Both the position numbers and the translations under genes were made by a program. This document shows positions 13,783 to 22,489 of a stretch of DNA of 29,123 nt, in pieces. Each line of letters begins with the position of its first letter. The stretch's first letter is position 1. Source of the DNA: a virus; IMG/VR virus record IMGVR_UViG_3300025072_000028, positions 1-29,123 of that record. The stretch is one strand, 5' to 3'. The notes under the pieces are model-generated. The model worked only from the letters and a program-made list of their open reading frames with translations. It was not told where the DNA came from and searched no databases.

Positions 13783-15789
13783 ATGACCGACGCAATAAGA
13801 GACGATAATCATGTACCAGTATCAACCGGTGTTTCCAGCACCGACGCTACTGTTGTACTACCTTTCAAGGTAAACCCCGCCACTGGGAGACTTTTGACGG
13901 ACACTGATAGTGGAGGATCTGGAGACCTAAAAGCTGATGGAACGGTACCAATGACAGCTGATTTTAATCTTGATGGAAATAATATAGACAATGGAGGTGT
14001 TATATTCCTAAAAGAGCAAGCGGAGGCAGACGCGGACGTAGCTGGAAGTGGCCAGATATGGGTGAATACAGCTACTCCAAATGAACTATGGTTCACGGAT
14101 GATGCTGGTACGGACTTCCAACTCGGACTTCCGGGCGCGGGTGACTTGCTGGCGGATGGTACGATACCTCTTACTGCGGACTGGGACGTTGGTGCATACA
14201 CAATAACAGCTAAAAGTTTTGTAGCAGATACTTCAACACCATCTACTTTTGCTGGAGCTATAGACATAACAATAGCTGATACTGTAAACGACATAGGACT
14301 TACTGTTACACAGAATGATACGACTAATAATCCTCAAGCAGTCAGCATAACTAACGCTGGAACAGGAAACGGTCTAGTCATAGACCAGAATGGAACAACA
14401 GCAAACTCAGAGACTGCTGGTGCCCTCTTTGTATCAAACACTGGGAATGATGGTATTGGTTTAAATGTGTTTTCTGATAATACTGGAGACCAGGTAAATA
14501 AACTTGTTCAGTTCAAGGCCAAAAATGCCGCCTTTGACACGCAAGTCCTAGAGGTTTTTCAGGGCGGAAGTGGTGGGGGAATACGGGTATCCAACAATGG
14601 TGCAGGGAATGGAATCTTCATTGACCAGAACGGTGAGGGGGGAAGTTTTTACATAGACACCGAAGCAACATCTTCTACGGCACTTGAAATCTATGGACAA
14701 AACACATCTGGAACAATGGTGCATTTTGAAAATGAGGGAATACAAGCAAGTGGGCAACTGATAGCAGTTATACAAGAACACGCTACCTCTGCGGCGGGCG
14801 CAGTAGTGGTTAGGAATGACGGAACAGGAATCGGGCTTCTTTTAGACCAGAACGGAGAGGCTTTAGCTTTAAGTATTGACGCTGAAAATACAACATCTGA
14901 CGCTGTACTTATTGACGCAACAACAACAACTGGAGATACTTTACAGATTTCTTCCAGCTCTCTAACAACAGGAAGATTAGCTACGTTCTATTCTAATTCT
15001 TCAACAATAGATAACGTCTTTGTGAATATGCACTTAGACCACGCTAGTTCTACTGCAGTTCTTCTTAATCTTATAAATGATGGAACTGGAACTGGAATTG
15101 TGTTAGACCAAAATGGAAACGCAAGAAGTTTACATATAGACTCTGAAGCTACATCACTGCCAGCAGTAGAAATAGACATAGTAGACGGAGACGCACACCT
15201 AAGACTTGTAGGAGACTCTGGTAACGCAACACCTACAGAGGGAGACCTTTGGAGAGAATCAGATGGACTTAAATACTATGATGGTTCAGCAGAACAAAAC
15301 CTCTTAGACAACCTACCACTAGCAGGGGGGACAATGACAGGGGCTATTACTCTGGGTGAGAACGCAGCAATAGCACTAGACCCAGCAGGCTCAGCAGATG
15401 GTAAATATTCAGGAACAACAGTAACAGGAACAGCAGGTGTAAACCTTGTCTTTGGAGATTTAGTTTATCTAGCAGTAGCAGACTCTAAGTGGGAGAAGAC
15501 AGACGCAGATGCAGTAGGAACAGCAGGAACAGTAATGCTTGGAATAGTAGTGGTGGCAGGAGATGAAGACGCTTCAGTAACACTTCTTCTTAGTGGAATT
15601 ATTAGAGCTGATGCAGCCTTCCCAACACTAACGGTAGGGGCACCAGCATACGTGGGAGTTACAGCCGCAGCAATACAGGTTGCAGCACCATCTGGAACAG
15701 ATGATGTTGTAAGAGTGGTTGGTTATGCTTTAACAGCTAACGAACTTTACTTCAACCCTTCTCCCGACCATATAACAGTAACAGGATAA
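13783..15789 (+). CDS. Long tail fibre with DQNG solenoid repeats
   Basis: The 668-residue protein starts with the RDDNHVPVSTGVSSTDA module shared with the upstream adhesin. Repeats follow of the form LADGTIPLTADW (about 125-145) and then G-G-G-(V/I)-DQNG at roughly residues 191, 271, 345 and 432 (GLVIDQNG, GIFIDQNG, GLLLDQNG, GIVLDQNG), spaced about 75-87 residues. An LRLVGDSGNATPTEGDLWRE segment, then a separate beta domain (about 530-668, GDLVYLAVADSKW, LLSGIIRADAAFP) resembling phage decoration folds, close the chain. It is probably a trimeric fibre. The start follows TAATAATTATTATG. Confidence 0.75.
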   Translation: MTDAIRDDNHVPVSTGVSSTDATVVLPFKVNPATGRLLTDTDSGGSGDLKADGTVPMTADFNLDGNNIDNGGVIFLKEQAEADADVAGSGQIWVNTATPNELWFTDDAGTDFQLGLPGAGDLLADGTIPLTADWDVGAYTITAKSFVADTSTPSTFAGAIDITIADTVNDIGLTVTQNDTTNNPQAVSITNAGTGNGLVIDQNGTTANSETAGALFVSNTGNDGIGLNVFSDNTGDQVNKLVQFKAKNAAFDTQVLEVFQGGSGGGIRVSNNGAGNGIFIDQNGEGGSFYIDTEATSSTALEIYGQNTSGTMVHFENEGIQASGQLIAVIQEHATSAAGAVVVRNDGTGIGLLLDQNGEALALSIDAENTTSDAVLIDATTTTGDTLQISSSSLTTGRLATFYSNSSTIDNVFVNMHLDHASSTAVLLNLINDGTGTGIVLDQNGNARSLHIDSEATSLPAVEIDIVDGDAHLRLVGDSGNATPTEGDLWRESDGLKYYDGSAEQNLLDNLPLAGGTMTGAITLGENAAIALDPAGSADGKYSGTTVTGTAGVNLVFGDLVYLAVADSKWEKTDADAVGTAGTVMLGIVVVAGDEDASVTLLLSGIIRADAAFPTLTVGAPAYVGVTAAAIQVAAPSGTDDVVRVVGYALTANELYFNPSPDHITVTG

Positions 15790-15790
15790 T

Positions 15791-18589
15791 ATGGCTGATT
15801 TTCAGACACACGCAACCCTTACGCAGAACCTCGTATCTTATTGGGATATGGAGGAGGCTTCTGGTGTTCGTATAGACAGACACGGAACTAATCACTTATC
15901 AGACATAGCTAACGTTACACAATCCACAGGTAAGCTTGGCAACGCTGGGCAGTTTACTTCTGCCAACTCAGAACAGTTAGATATATCGGACAACGCATCC
16001 CTTTCAATTACGGGAGACCTTTCTGTTTCTGTTTGGGCTTATTTTGATTCCCTTAAAAACTGTATGATAGTTTCAAAGCGTGATGACGCATCTACTAGGT
16101 CATATACGTTTACTTATGAATACGGTTCAACAGAACTACAGTTCATTATCTCTTCTGACGGAACGAGCGGGGATGAGACAACGGGTGCTGTTACGTGGAC
16201 ACCAACCCTATCAACTTGGTACCATATTGTTTGTATTTATAGGGCTAGTTCTGGAGAGGTAGACTTTTATATAGATGGCTCACAGCAAGGAAGCACACAA
16301 GGGTCATTGAACACATCTATTGCTGATACAAGTGCTGACTTTAATGTGGGAGCTAATGGTACCAGTGGGGACTATATGAATGGAAGATTTGACGAGTTAG
16401 CTCTCTGGTCTAAAGAACTTACATCTGGAGAAGTAACAGCTCTATACAACTCTGGTACACCTTTACCATACGCAACAAAGACAACATCTAAATTTGTAAG
16501 AGCTACTACTCAATATCTATCTATTCCAGATAGTGCCAGTCTTTCAATGACTTCAACAGTAACTATTGAAGCGTGGGTAAAGGTTGGGCTAACCCCAGCA
16601 ACAGACGAAGGTTATTATGTTTTATCCAAGGGGATAGATGGTGGTGCAAATTCGTATAATGTTATCTACCAGAATAGTAGTGATGTTTTTACAATGAAAA
16701 TGAACATCTATGATACTGCCGCAGATACAACAAATAATATTTCTTCTTGGTCTACAGGGGAACTAGATGTAGGTAGGTGGTATCATATGGCTTGGACTTT
16801 TGATAAAGATTCTGCTGGAACAGAATGTGAATTTTTTATGGACGGAGTTAGTTGGGGAACTGCCGCTAATGCCGCTGACGATATTGACGATAATACTGGC
16901 TTGGTTTACATAGGTAGTAACCCCGGCAACACCAATGGTTTTGATGGAGAGATTTGCGAAGTCCGTATTTGGAATGACATAAGAACCCAAGCAGAAATTA
17001 CAGCTAACGCTAGAGTAGAACTTGACGGAGATGAAGCTGGGCTAGTGGGTTACTGGAAAATGAATGACTACACACGACTTCTTGACCTTACTTCAAACAG
17101 TAACGACATCACAGTAAATACAGATGATGTAACTTGGGTAGTAGACCACCCATTCAGAGCAGACGGAAACACAGAGAATACACACAGTATAGATTTGGAA
17201 GCTGGTAGTTCTCAATATCTTTCTATCACAGACGCTAGTCAAACAGGACTGGATTTTACAACCGACTTTTCTATTGAGGCTTGGGTTAAATTAGAGTCTG
17301 CTCCAGCAACAGACGTGGAATATTGTATAGCTCAAAAATGGGAAGATTCTTCAGAGGGTTGGGTATTTGCTTATAGAGATAGCTCTAGTACGAAACAACT
17401 TCGTTTATTTTATTATGACGGAAGTACAAATATTACAATATCCACTTTCAACACAGACATACAAGCTGGACAGTGGTATCACGTCGCTGTAACAGTAGAC
17501 ATCTCTGCTTCCACAGCTAAATTTTATGTGAATGGAAAGGAGACAGCTGGAACTGCTGGTACGCAAGACGCAACAACTTTAGGAGACACTGCTCACCCAT
17601 TCCAAATAGGAGCAAGGGCTACTCCGTCTAATTACTTTGACGGACTTATTCAGAATCTAAGGGTGTGGAGTGAGGAAAGAACTCACGCAGAGATACGACA
17701 GAATATGGGGGTACGAAATCCTGTAGACTCTAACTCTAAATTACAAGGTAATTGGTTATTTGATAATGACGCAACTGATAGCTCTAGTAATAGTAACGAC
17801 CTAACTCCAAGTGGTAGCCCAGTCTATTCAGTAGACAGACTTTATAACTACGACTCTTTTTGGAGTGACGCAGATCCAGAAACAACATCGGTAGATGGAC
17901 ACGTTAAAGATGCAGACGCTAGTTGGAATACTGCTCACGATGAAACAACTGCGGCAACAGTAGACTATAGTGGGGCTACCTTTGCTATTGGTGTAAACAA
18001 GAATGGTACTTATGGAATTTACAGAACCCCTACTCTTTTTGATACTTCAGCTATAACAGATACCGACACAATAGATTCAGCGACCATCACCCTTGTCCCA
18101 ACAATAGTTACTGATGATGACGGAGACCAATATTCATATATCGCAATAGTAGACTGTACTTTAGGCTCACCAACAACCTTAGCCACCACTGACTACCCAA
18201 ATATAGGAGACGCTGTAGACAACCCAACTGAGCACGGAACAAGAAACTTTATTGGGGGAATGGTGGTAGCAACACCAGAAACATTTATAGTAAACTCAAC
18301 AGGACTTGGAACGGTAGACGCTACAGGTATTTCTTATTTTGCCTTTAGGGAGGGGCACGACATAAACGATGTTGCTCCAGCGGGAACAAACACCACAAGA
18401 ATTACAGCTCACTCAGCAGACAATACAACAGGAATATCAGTATCTCCTAGACTTGAAGTATCTCACTCATCAGCAGGAAGTTCAGGCCCAGCCAACCTTA
18501 AAACCTTAGACACAGTAGCCAAGGCAAGTATTAAAACAATTAACGGTGTAGCGATAGCTTCAGTTAAGACATTTAACACAGTAGTATAA
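15791..18589 (+). CDS. Large adhesin with three LamG domains and DNRLRE-like domain
   Basis: The 932-residue protein carries three LamG/concanavalin A-like domains in tandem at about residues 13-225, 232-433 and 461-688. Each has the SYWDMEEASG- or SQYLSI-type start, the EAWVK or VSVWAYF strand, the WYH(V/I/M) motif and an FDG or MNG-R turn. Next, about 690-895 resembles a DNRLRE-type beta-sandwich (LFDTSAITDTDTIDSATITL, then SPRLEVSHS). The end (LKTLDTVAKASIKTINGVAI, SVKTFN) has the repeated K-(T/S)-(I/L/F)-(D/N) motif seen at C-termini of phage tail proteins. It is a likely receptor-binding protein for host glycans. The start follows TAATATGG. Confidence 0.82.
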   Translation: MADFQTHATLTQNLVSYWDMEEASGVRIDRHGTNHLSDIANVTQSTGKLGNAGQFTSANSEQLDISDNASLSITGDLSVSVWAYFDSLKNCMIVSKRDDASTRSYTFTYEYGSTELQFIISSDGTSGDETTGAVTWTPTLSTWYHIVCIYRASSGEVDFYIDGSQQGSTQGSLNTSIADTSADFNVGANGTSGDYMNGRFDELALWSKELTSGEVTALYNSGTPLPYATKTTSKFVRATTQYLSIPDSASLSMTSTVTIEAWVKVGLTPATDEGYYVLSKGIDGGANSYNVIYQNSSDVFTMKMNIYDTAADTTNNISSWSTGELDVGRWYHMAWTFDKDSAGTECEFFMDGVSWGTAANAADDIDDNTGLVYIGSNPGNTNGFDGEICEVRIWNDIRTQAEITANARVELDGDEAGLVGYWKMNDYTRLLDLTSNSNDITVNTDDVTWVVDHPFRADGNTENTHSIDLEAGSSQYLSITDASQTGLDFTTDFSIEAWVKLESAPATDVEYCIAQKWEDSSEGWVFAYRDSSSTKQLRLFYYDGSTNITISTFNTDIQAGQWYHVAVTVDISASTAKFYVNGKETAGTAGTQDATTLGDTAHPFQIGARATPSNYFDGLIQNLRVWSEERTHAEIRQNMGVRNPVDSNSKLQGNWLFDNDATDSSSNSNDLTPSGSPVYSVDRLYNYDSFWSDADPETTSVDGHVKDADASWNTAHDETTAATVDYSGATFAIGVNKNGTYGIYRTPTLFDTSAITDTDTIDSATITLVPTIVTDDDGDQYSYIAIVDCTLGSPTTLATTDYPNIGDAVDNPTEHGTRNFIGGMVVATPETFIVNSTGLGTVDATGISYFAFREGHDINDVAPAGTNTTRITAHSADNTTGISVSPRLEVSHSSAGSSGPANLKTLDTVAKASIKTINGVAIASVKTFNTVV

Positions 18590-18590
18590 T

Positions 18591-18833
18591 ATGGAAAACG
18601 GAGAAAAAATAAAAATGATTAAAAATATAGCAAGACTTAATGCAGAAGTTGAGAATATTAAACAACAAGTTACGAATCATTTACCTAAAGCTATTAAAGA
18701 TTTACGAACAGAGATGACAGACAATAATACGACTATGAATAAGAGGTTTAGTAGGTTAGAGATACGGATAGCCTCTTGGGGTGGTGGTATCGCGGTCGCT
18801 TTAGCAGTATTGCAATTTATATTAAACAAATAA
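18591..18833 (+). CDS. XhlA-like membrane protein / holin candidate
   Basis: The 80-residue protein has a long charged coiled-coil stretch at 1-58 (NIARLNAEVENIKQQV, IKDLRTEM, RFSRLEIRI) and one predicted transmembrane helix at about 60-78 (ASWGGGIAVALAVLQFILNK). This layout matches XhlA-type phage proteins that act in lysis with a holin and endolysin. It is in the middle of the fibre cluster, more than 9 kb before the transglycosylase. It could also anchor a fibre or tail part. Start TAATATGG, one base after the preceding stop. Confidence 0.6.
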   Translation: MENGEKIKMIKNIARLNAEVENIKQQVTNHLPKAIKDLRTEMTDNNTTMNKRFSRLEIRIASWGGGIAVALAVLQFILNK

Positions 18834-18834
18834 C

Positions 18835-20301
18835 ATGAGAGGCAAAAACCCAATCACAATAGGAATAGAGCAATTTGCGCAAGGAGTATCTACATCCAAT
18901 AACTTTTCGGATGGAGGTTTTTCGCCAAGTACGGATCAAGTAAACCTAACGAATACTCTTGGCGCTATGTACCAACCAGCATCTCCGGTAAACGCAAGTA
19001 CGAACCTAACAACAACTGATAAGATTATCGCGTCCTGTGAGGACCCTAGCTATGGTGGGAATAATAGGATGTTGCTTTCAGTTGGAACATCAGATTATGG
19101 CACGTTCTACACTGTCAGTACCTCAAACGTCCTCGCTAATAAAGTAACAACATCATCAGCGAAGTTTGCTAATGGCATATCACAACTTATTCCGTGGTAT
19201 GACTCATCCACAGCTTCAACTAACTATTACGCTACAACAAAGGCTGGGTCTGGTGGGGATGTTGTGCAATGGGACGGGAATATAACTAAAGATGAAACGT
19301 GGTTTTCAGCCACTCTAGCTGGAAGTGCGACATTATCCGCAACAACCGCGTGGCGCCCACTGTTAGTATATGAAACAAACCTATATGTAGGAGATAAGAA
19401 CGTACTCCATAGGGTAACACCAGACCTTACGTTATCAGCGATACTGACCTTAACAGTAAATGAAACAATAACCGCTCTTGGGTTAGATAAAGGTACTGGA
19501 TTAATGCTTATTGCTACAACTCAAACGGGGTCCAATGCAGACGGAACATATAACAGTTCCTCTAAGGTTTACCTATATGACGGCCTTTCAAATAAAGCGT
19601 CCCGCGTTATTCCTGTAGAGGGATTAGTTACGGCATTCAGAAGTCTTGATAACGCTACCTTTGCATTTTTCGGAAACAAGTTCGGTATCTGGACAGGGAA
19701 TGGAATCAGATTCCTACGCAAACTGGAGACTACTCTTGCTAGTACATCACTAACTTACCCGCCAAAAACAACAGCAATAGATAATACTCTTTACTTTGTT
19801 GAGAATAGGAGGATTATGGCGTATGGAGAACTAAGTGGTGGTACGCGGAAAGTGTTTTACCCAGCATTTTACAATCAATTAAGTTCAGACAATATAGACT
19901 CCATATCCCATCTTGGCAGTAATGTTCTCGGTGTGGCGTATGAGATTTCCAGTGTTAATAAATTCTATACCTTTGATACTTCTAGTGTGGCAACTGCGGG
20001 TGGGTCAGACTTCTATTTTAATAGATTGAATTTTGAGAAAGAAGTACAATTGAAAGAGTTATATGTTGAGATGAACGAATCTCTTGCTGACGCAGCTAGT
20101 ATAGGTACATTTCACGCTATGGATGACACGGCAACCAACCCAACAACAGTACTTACTAATAGCTCTGGAGCGGCTGTATACAGTATGAGGATACCATTAT
20201 CTTTTGGCGATAAAAGGTTTAGGTCTGTACAGCCGAGAATTGTGGGGAGCGCTAACAAAGGTATTAAAAGAATGGTACTTTCGTTTGATGTAGTTGAATA
20301 A
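18835..20301 (+). CDS. Beta-propeller-like short-tail protein
   Basis: The 488-residue protein is beta-rich with repeated four-strand-like units (KIIASCEDP, NYYATTKAGSGGDVVQWDG, NLYVGDKNVLHRV, GLMLIATTQ, TLYFVENRRIMAYG). Such repeats suggest a beta-propeller, as in the tail tube/nozzle or stabiliser proteins of short-tailed phages (P22 gp10 and T7 gp12 have related roles). The length is close to P22 gp10. The next genes encode a fibre and an adaptor, which supports a tail-hub function. No catalytic motif is seen. The function is inferred from fold pattern and neighbours. Confidence 0.6.
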   Translation: MRGKNPITIGIEQFAQGVSTSNNFSDGGFSPSTDQVNLTNTLGAMYQPASPVNASTNLTTTDKIIASCEDPSYGGNNRMLLSVGTSDYGTFYTVSTSNVLANKVTTSSAKFANGISQLIPWYDSSTASTNYYATTKAGSGGDVVQWDGNITKDETWFSATLAGSATLSATTAWRPLLVYETNLYVGDKNVLHRVTPDLTLSAILTLTVNETITALGLDKGTGLMLIATTQTGSNADGTYNSSSKVYLYDGLSNKASRVIPVEGLVTAFRSLDNATFAFFGNKFGIWTGNGIRFLRKLETTLASTSLTYPPKTTAIDNTLYFVENRRIMAYGELSGGTRKVFYPAFYNQLSSDNIDSISHLGSNVLGVAYEISSVNKFYTFDTSSVATAGGSDFYFNRLNFEKEVQLKELYVEMNESLADAASIGTFHAMDDTATNPTTVLTNSSGAAVYSMRIPLSFGDKRFRSVQPRIVGSANKGIKRMVLSFDVVE

Positions 20302-20302
20302 T

Positions 20303-21478
20303 ATGGAAGAAGAAATTGAAAAACTAAAAAAAGAAGTAGCTTATGTGAAGCTGATGCTCCAAGAGATACAGGATTCTTCAGCGGATAATGATATTGTGAA
20401 CCCGACAACTGTAATGTCTGGGGATATTAAATCTGGTAACTTTGTTGCTGGTTCTACGGGGTGGCAGATTACCTCCGCTGGAGACTCTGAATTTAACTCT
20501 CTTGTTGTTTCTGGTTTTATTGAAACCGAGGGAGCGGCGGCTGATATAAATACTTATTCTACTACAATAGGTGGTGGTAAAATAACCACGAACAGTATCG
20601 CCGCTGACAAGTTGAGTGTGAGTACTCTCTCTGCTATTTCAGCTGATATGGGAACAATAACAGCGGGAACGATTACTGGAGCAACATTACAAACAGCTTC
20701 TTCTGGAAGAAGAATCGCGATGTCATCTGCTGTTAATAATAAAATAAGTTTTTATAATGAGTCAGATACCTTAATAGGAGACCTTATTGTTACGGGAAGT
20801 GCGTCGGAGGGCGAACTGAACTTATTGTTAGTAGACGGAGCTGGCCTTACTATGGGTTATGGTACTGGAGTATCTTCTTCTAACTTTTTTTCTCTAGGCT
20901 CTGGAGGAGGAGGTTGGAGCAGTGCGGGAACTTCAGGTGTTAGTTTTAATGGAGTTTATCGTACAAGTTCATCATCAGAATACCTTGCTGTAAAAAGAGG
21001 TTCTGGAGTGACAACAGCAGAAACAGACCTAACTTTTGTTGCTCCAGCAATAAATCTGAATGGAACCACAAGAACAACTTGGCCATCAGCATCAATGGTA
21101 TATCCGGGTGCTGGAATAGCACTTTCAACTGGGTCAGCTTGGGGTACATCAATTACAAACAACTCTAGTAACTGGAATACAGCTTATGGTTGGGGAGACC
21201 ACGCTTCGGGCGGATACGCCGTGAAGTCAAGTTCAAATACATTTACTAGCACAAACATTTTTAGTGGTCTTGTCACAGCAAACGGAGGAATAACCCTCGG
21301 AGCAAGTGATGTTTTAACTTTTAGTGCAGGAGCATATATTGATGACCCGAAAGCAATATATTTTAGTTTAGAAACTTCAGCTCCCGGAGCAAGTGAGGGC
21401 GGGGTGTACTATAATACATCAACCGGCTATTTGTATGTGCATGATGGTTCAGGTTATAAAGCATTAGCATATGTATAA
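20303..21478 (+). CDS. Tail fibre / receptor-binding protein
   Basis: The 391-residue protein opens with a short coiled coil (EEEIEKLKKEVAYVKLMLQE), then a tail-protein pattern (GWQITSAGDSEFNSLVVSG) and the ITTNSIAADKLSVSTLSAIS region known from fibre and tip proteins. A Gly/Ser-rich middle follows, and the end is GASEGGVYYNTSTGYLYVH, a common fibre closing motif. It is probably a trimeric tail fibre with the N-terminal coiled coil near the tail. I place the start at ATG 20303, since an earlier ATG at 20294 overlaps the preceding gene and the AATAATATG context recurs in this genome. Confidence 0.72.
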   Translation: MEEEIEKLKKEVAYVKLMLQEIQDSSADNDIVNPTTVMSGDIKSGNFVAGSTGWQITSAGDSEFNSLVVSGFIETEGAAADINTYSTTIGGGKITTNSIAADKLSVSTLSAISADMGTITAGTITGATLQTASSGRRIAMSSAVNNKISFYNESDTLIGDLIVTGSASEGELNLLLVDGAGLTMGYGTGVSSSNFFSLGSGGGGWSSAGTSGVSFNGVYRTSSSSEYLAVKRGSGVTTAETDLTFVAPAINLNGTTRTTWPSASMVYPGAGIALSTGSAWGTSITNNSSNWNTAYGWGDHASGGYAVKSSSNTFTSTNIFSGLVTANGGITLGASDVLTFSAGAYIDDPKAIYFSLETSAPGASEGGVYYNTSTGYLYVHDGSGYKALAYV

Positions 21479-21502
21479 AATTAATAATTTAACAATAATA
21501 AC

Positions 21503-22471
21503 ATGAAATCATACACAACATTACGAAATCTAGCCGCAACAAATACAAAGGTCTTAACGACTGATACAACCAATATGGCGTTATTGGACCAGTATCTTAA
21601 TGACAGTATAAGGACTGTCTGTAATATCCGCTCTGGTAAATGGTGGTTCCTACAAACAGTAACGAACGTAGCTACTGTTGCCAGTCAGCAAGGGTATTCA
21701 ATCCCCGCTGGGATAAGGAAGATTATAGATATATACGTCACTGTTGGTACGACAGTTTACACTCCTACACCTGTCTACAGTCCGGAACACTGGAACAATA
21801 TCCTATCAGCACAGCTAGGAGAATCAGATGTTCCACAATACTACTTTATACAGGATAACAAGGTTCTTATAGAACCAACACCATCATCTACTGCTGGTAC
21901 GATTACATTCAGAGGACGTAAGCAAGTGAGAGACTTAACTGTAGCTGACCTTACATCATCAACAGTAACAACAATCGCGAATGGCGGGACAGTAATAACA
22001 ATCAGTGCTGGTGGACTTGCTTCAATGGCTGGAAAATATATACGAATAACAAGTACCGGAGTAGATAATACAGGAGATGGTCAGTGGTACGAGATAGCGT
22101 CAGCAACCGCAACAACAGTCACTCTAGTCGCACCTTATGAGGGAACAGCGATCGCGGCTGGAACTGCCGCATGTGTCATAGCCGAAATGTCACCTATACC
22201 GGAAGCTTATGATATGGCTCCAGTGTATCGTACGATTGCTTTATATCTATCAACAAACAATCCAACAGATCCAAAGGTAGCAAATACTTATTGGAGGCTG
22301 TATGACGGAGGGCAAGAGGCTGGACTATCCCACATGGTCGGAGGGTTAGTTGGTCAAATGCTTGAAAATGAGGGTGAAAGTATAGAGGGAGCGTATGTTC
22401 CTCCGGTCGGTTCAAGAAATCTAAGCGGACCACCTTATTATGAGTCTTATCAGAACGCATCTGGATTTTAA
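21503..22471 (+). CDS. Head-tail adaptor / connector protein
   Basis: The 322-residue protein shows a pattern typical of adaptor proteins joining portal and short tail. It has an N-terminal helix bundle (LLDQYLNDSIRTVCNIRSGK), a WWFLQ-containing strand, a beta segment with IPAGIRKIIDIYV and PQYYFIQDNKVLIEPTPSST, and a C-terminal helix with YDMAPVYRTIALYLSTNNP. A beta insertion at about 145-230 (ITISAGGLASMAGKYIRITS) makes it longer than P22 gp4 or T7 gp11. The gene sits among tail genes. Start context AATAATAACATG. Sure of the general class, less of the exact family. Confidence 0.68.
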   Translation: MKSYTTLRNLAATNTKVLTTDTTNMALLDQYLNDSIRTVCNIRSGKWWFLQTVTNVATVASQQGYSIPAGIRKIIDIYVTVGTTVYTPTPVYSPEHWNNILSAQLGESDVPQYYFIQDNKVLIEPTPSSTAGTITFRGRKQVRDLTVADLTSSTVTTIANGGTVITISAGGLASMAGKYIRITSTGVDNTGDGQWYEIASATATTVTLVAPYEGTAIAAGTAACVIAEMSPIPEAYDMAPVYRTIALYLSTNNPTDPKVANTYWRLYDGGQEAGLSHMVGGLVGQMLENEGESIEGAYVPPVGSRNLSGPPYYESYQNASGF

Positions 22472-22489
22472 CAGCTAACCAATAATATT

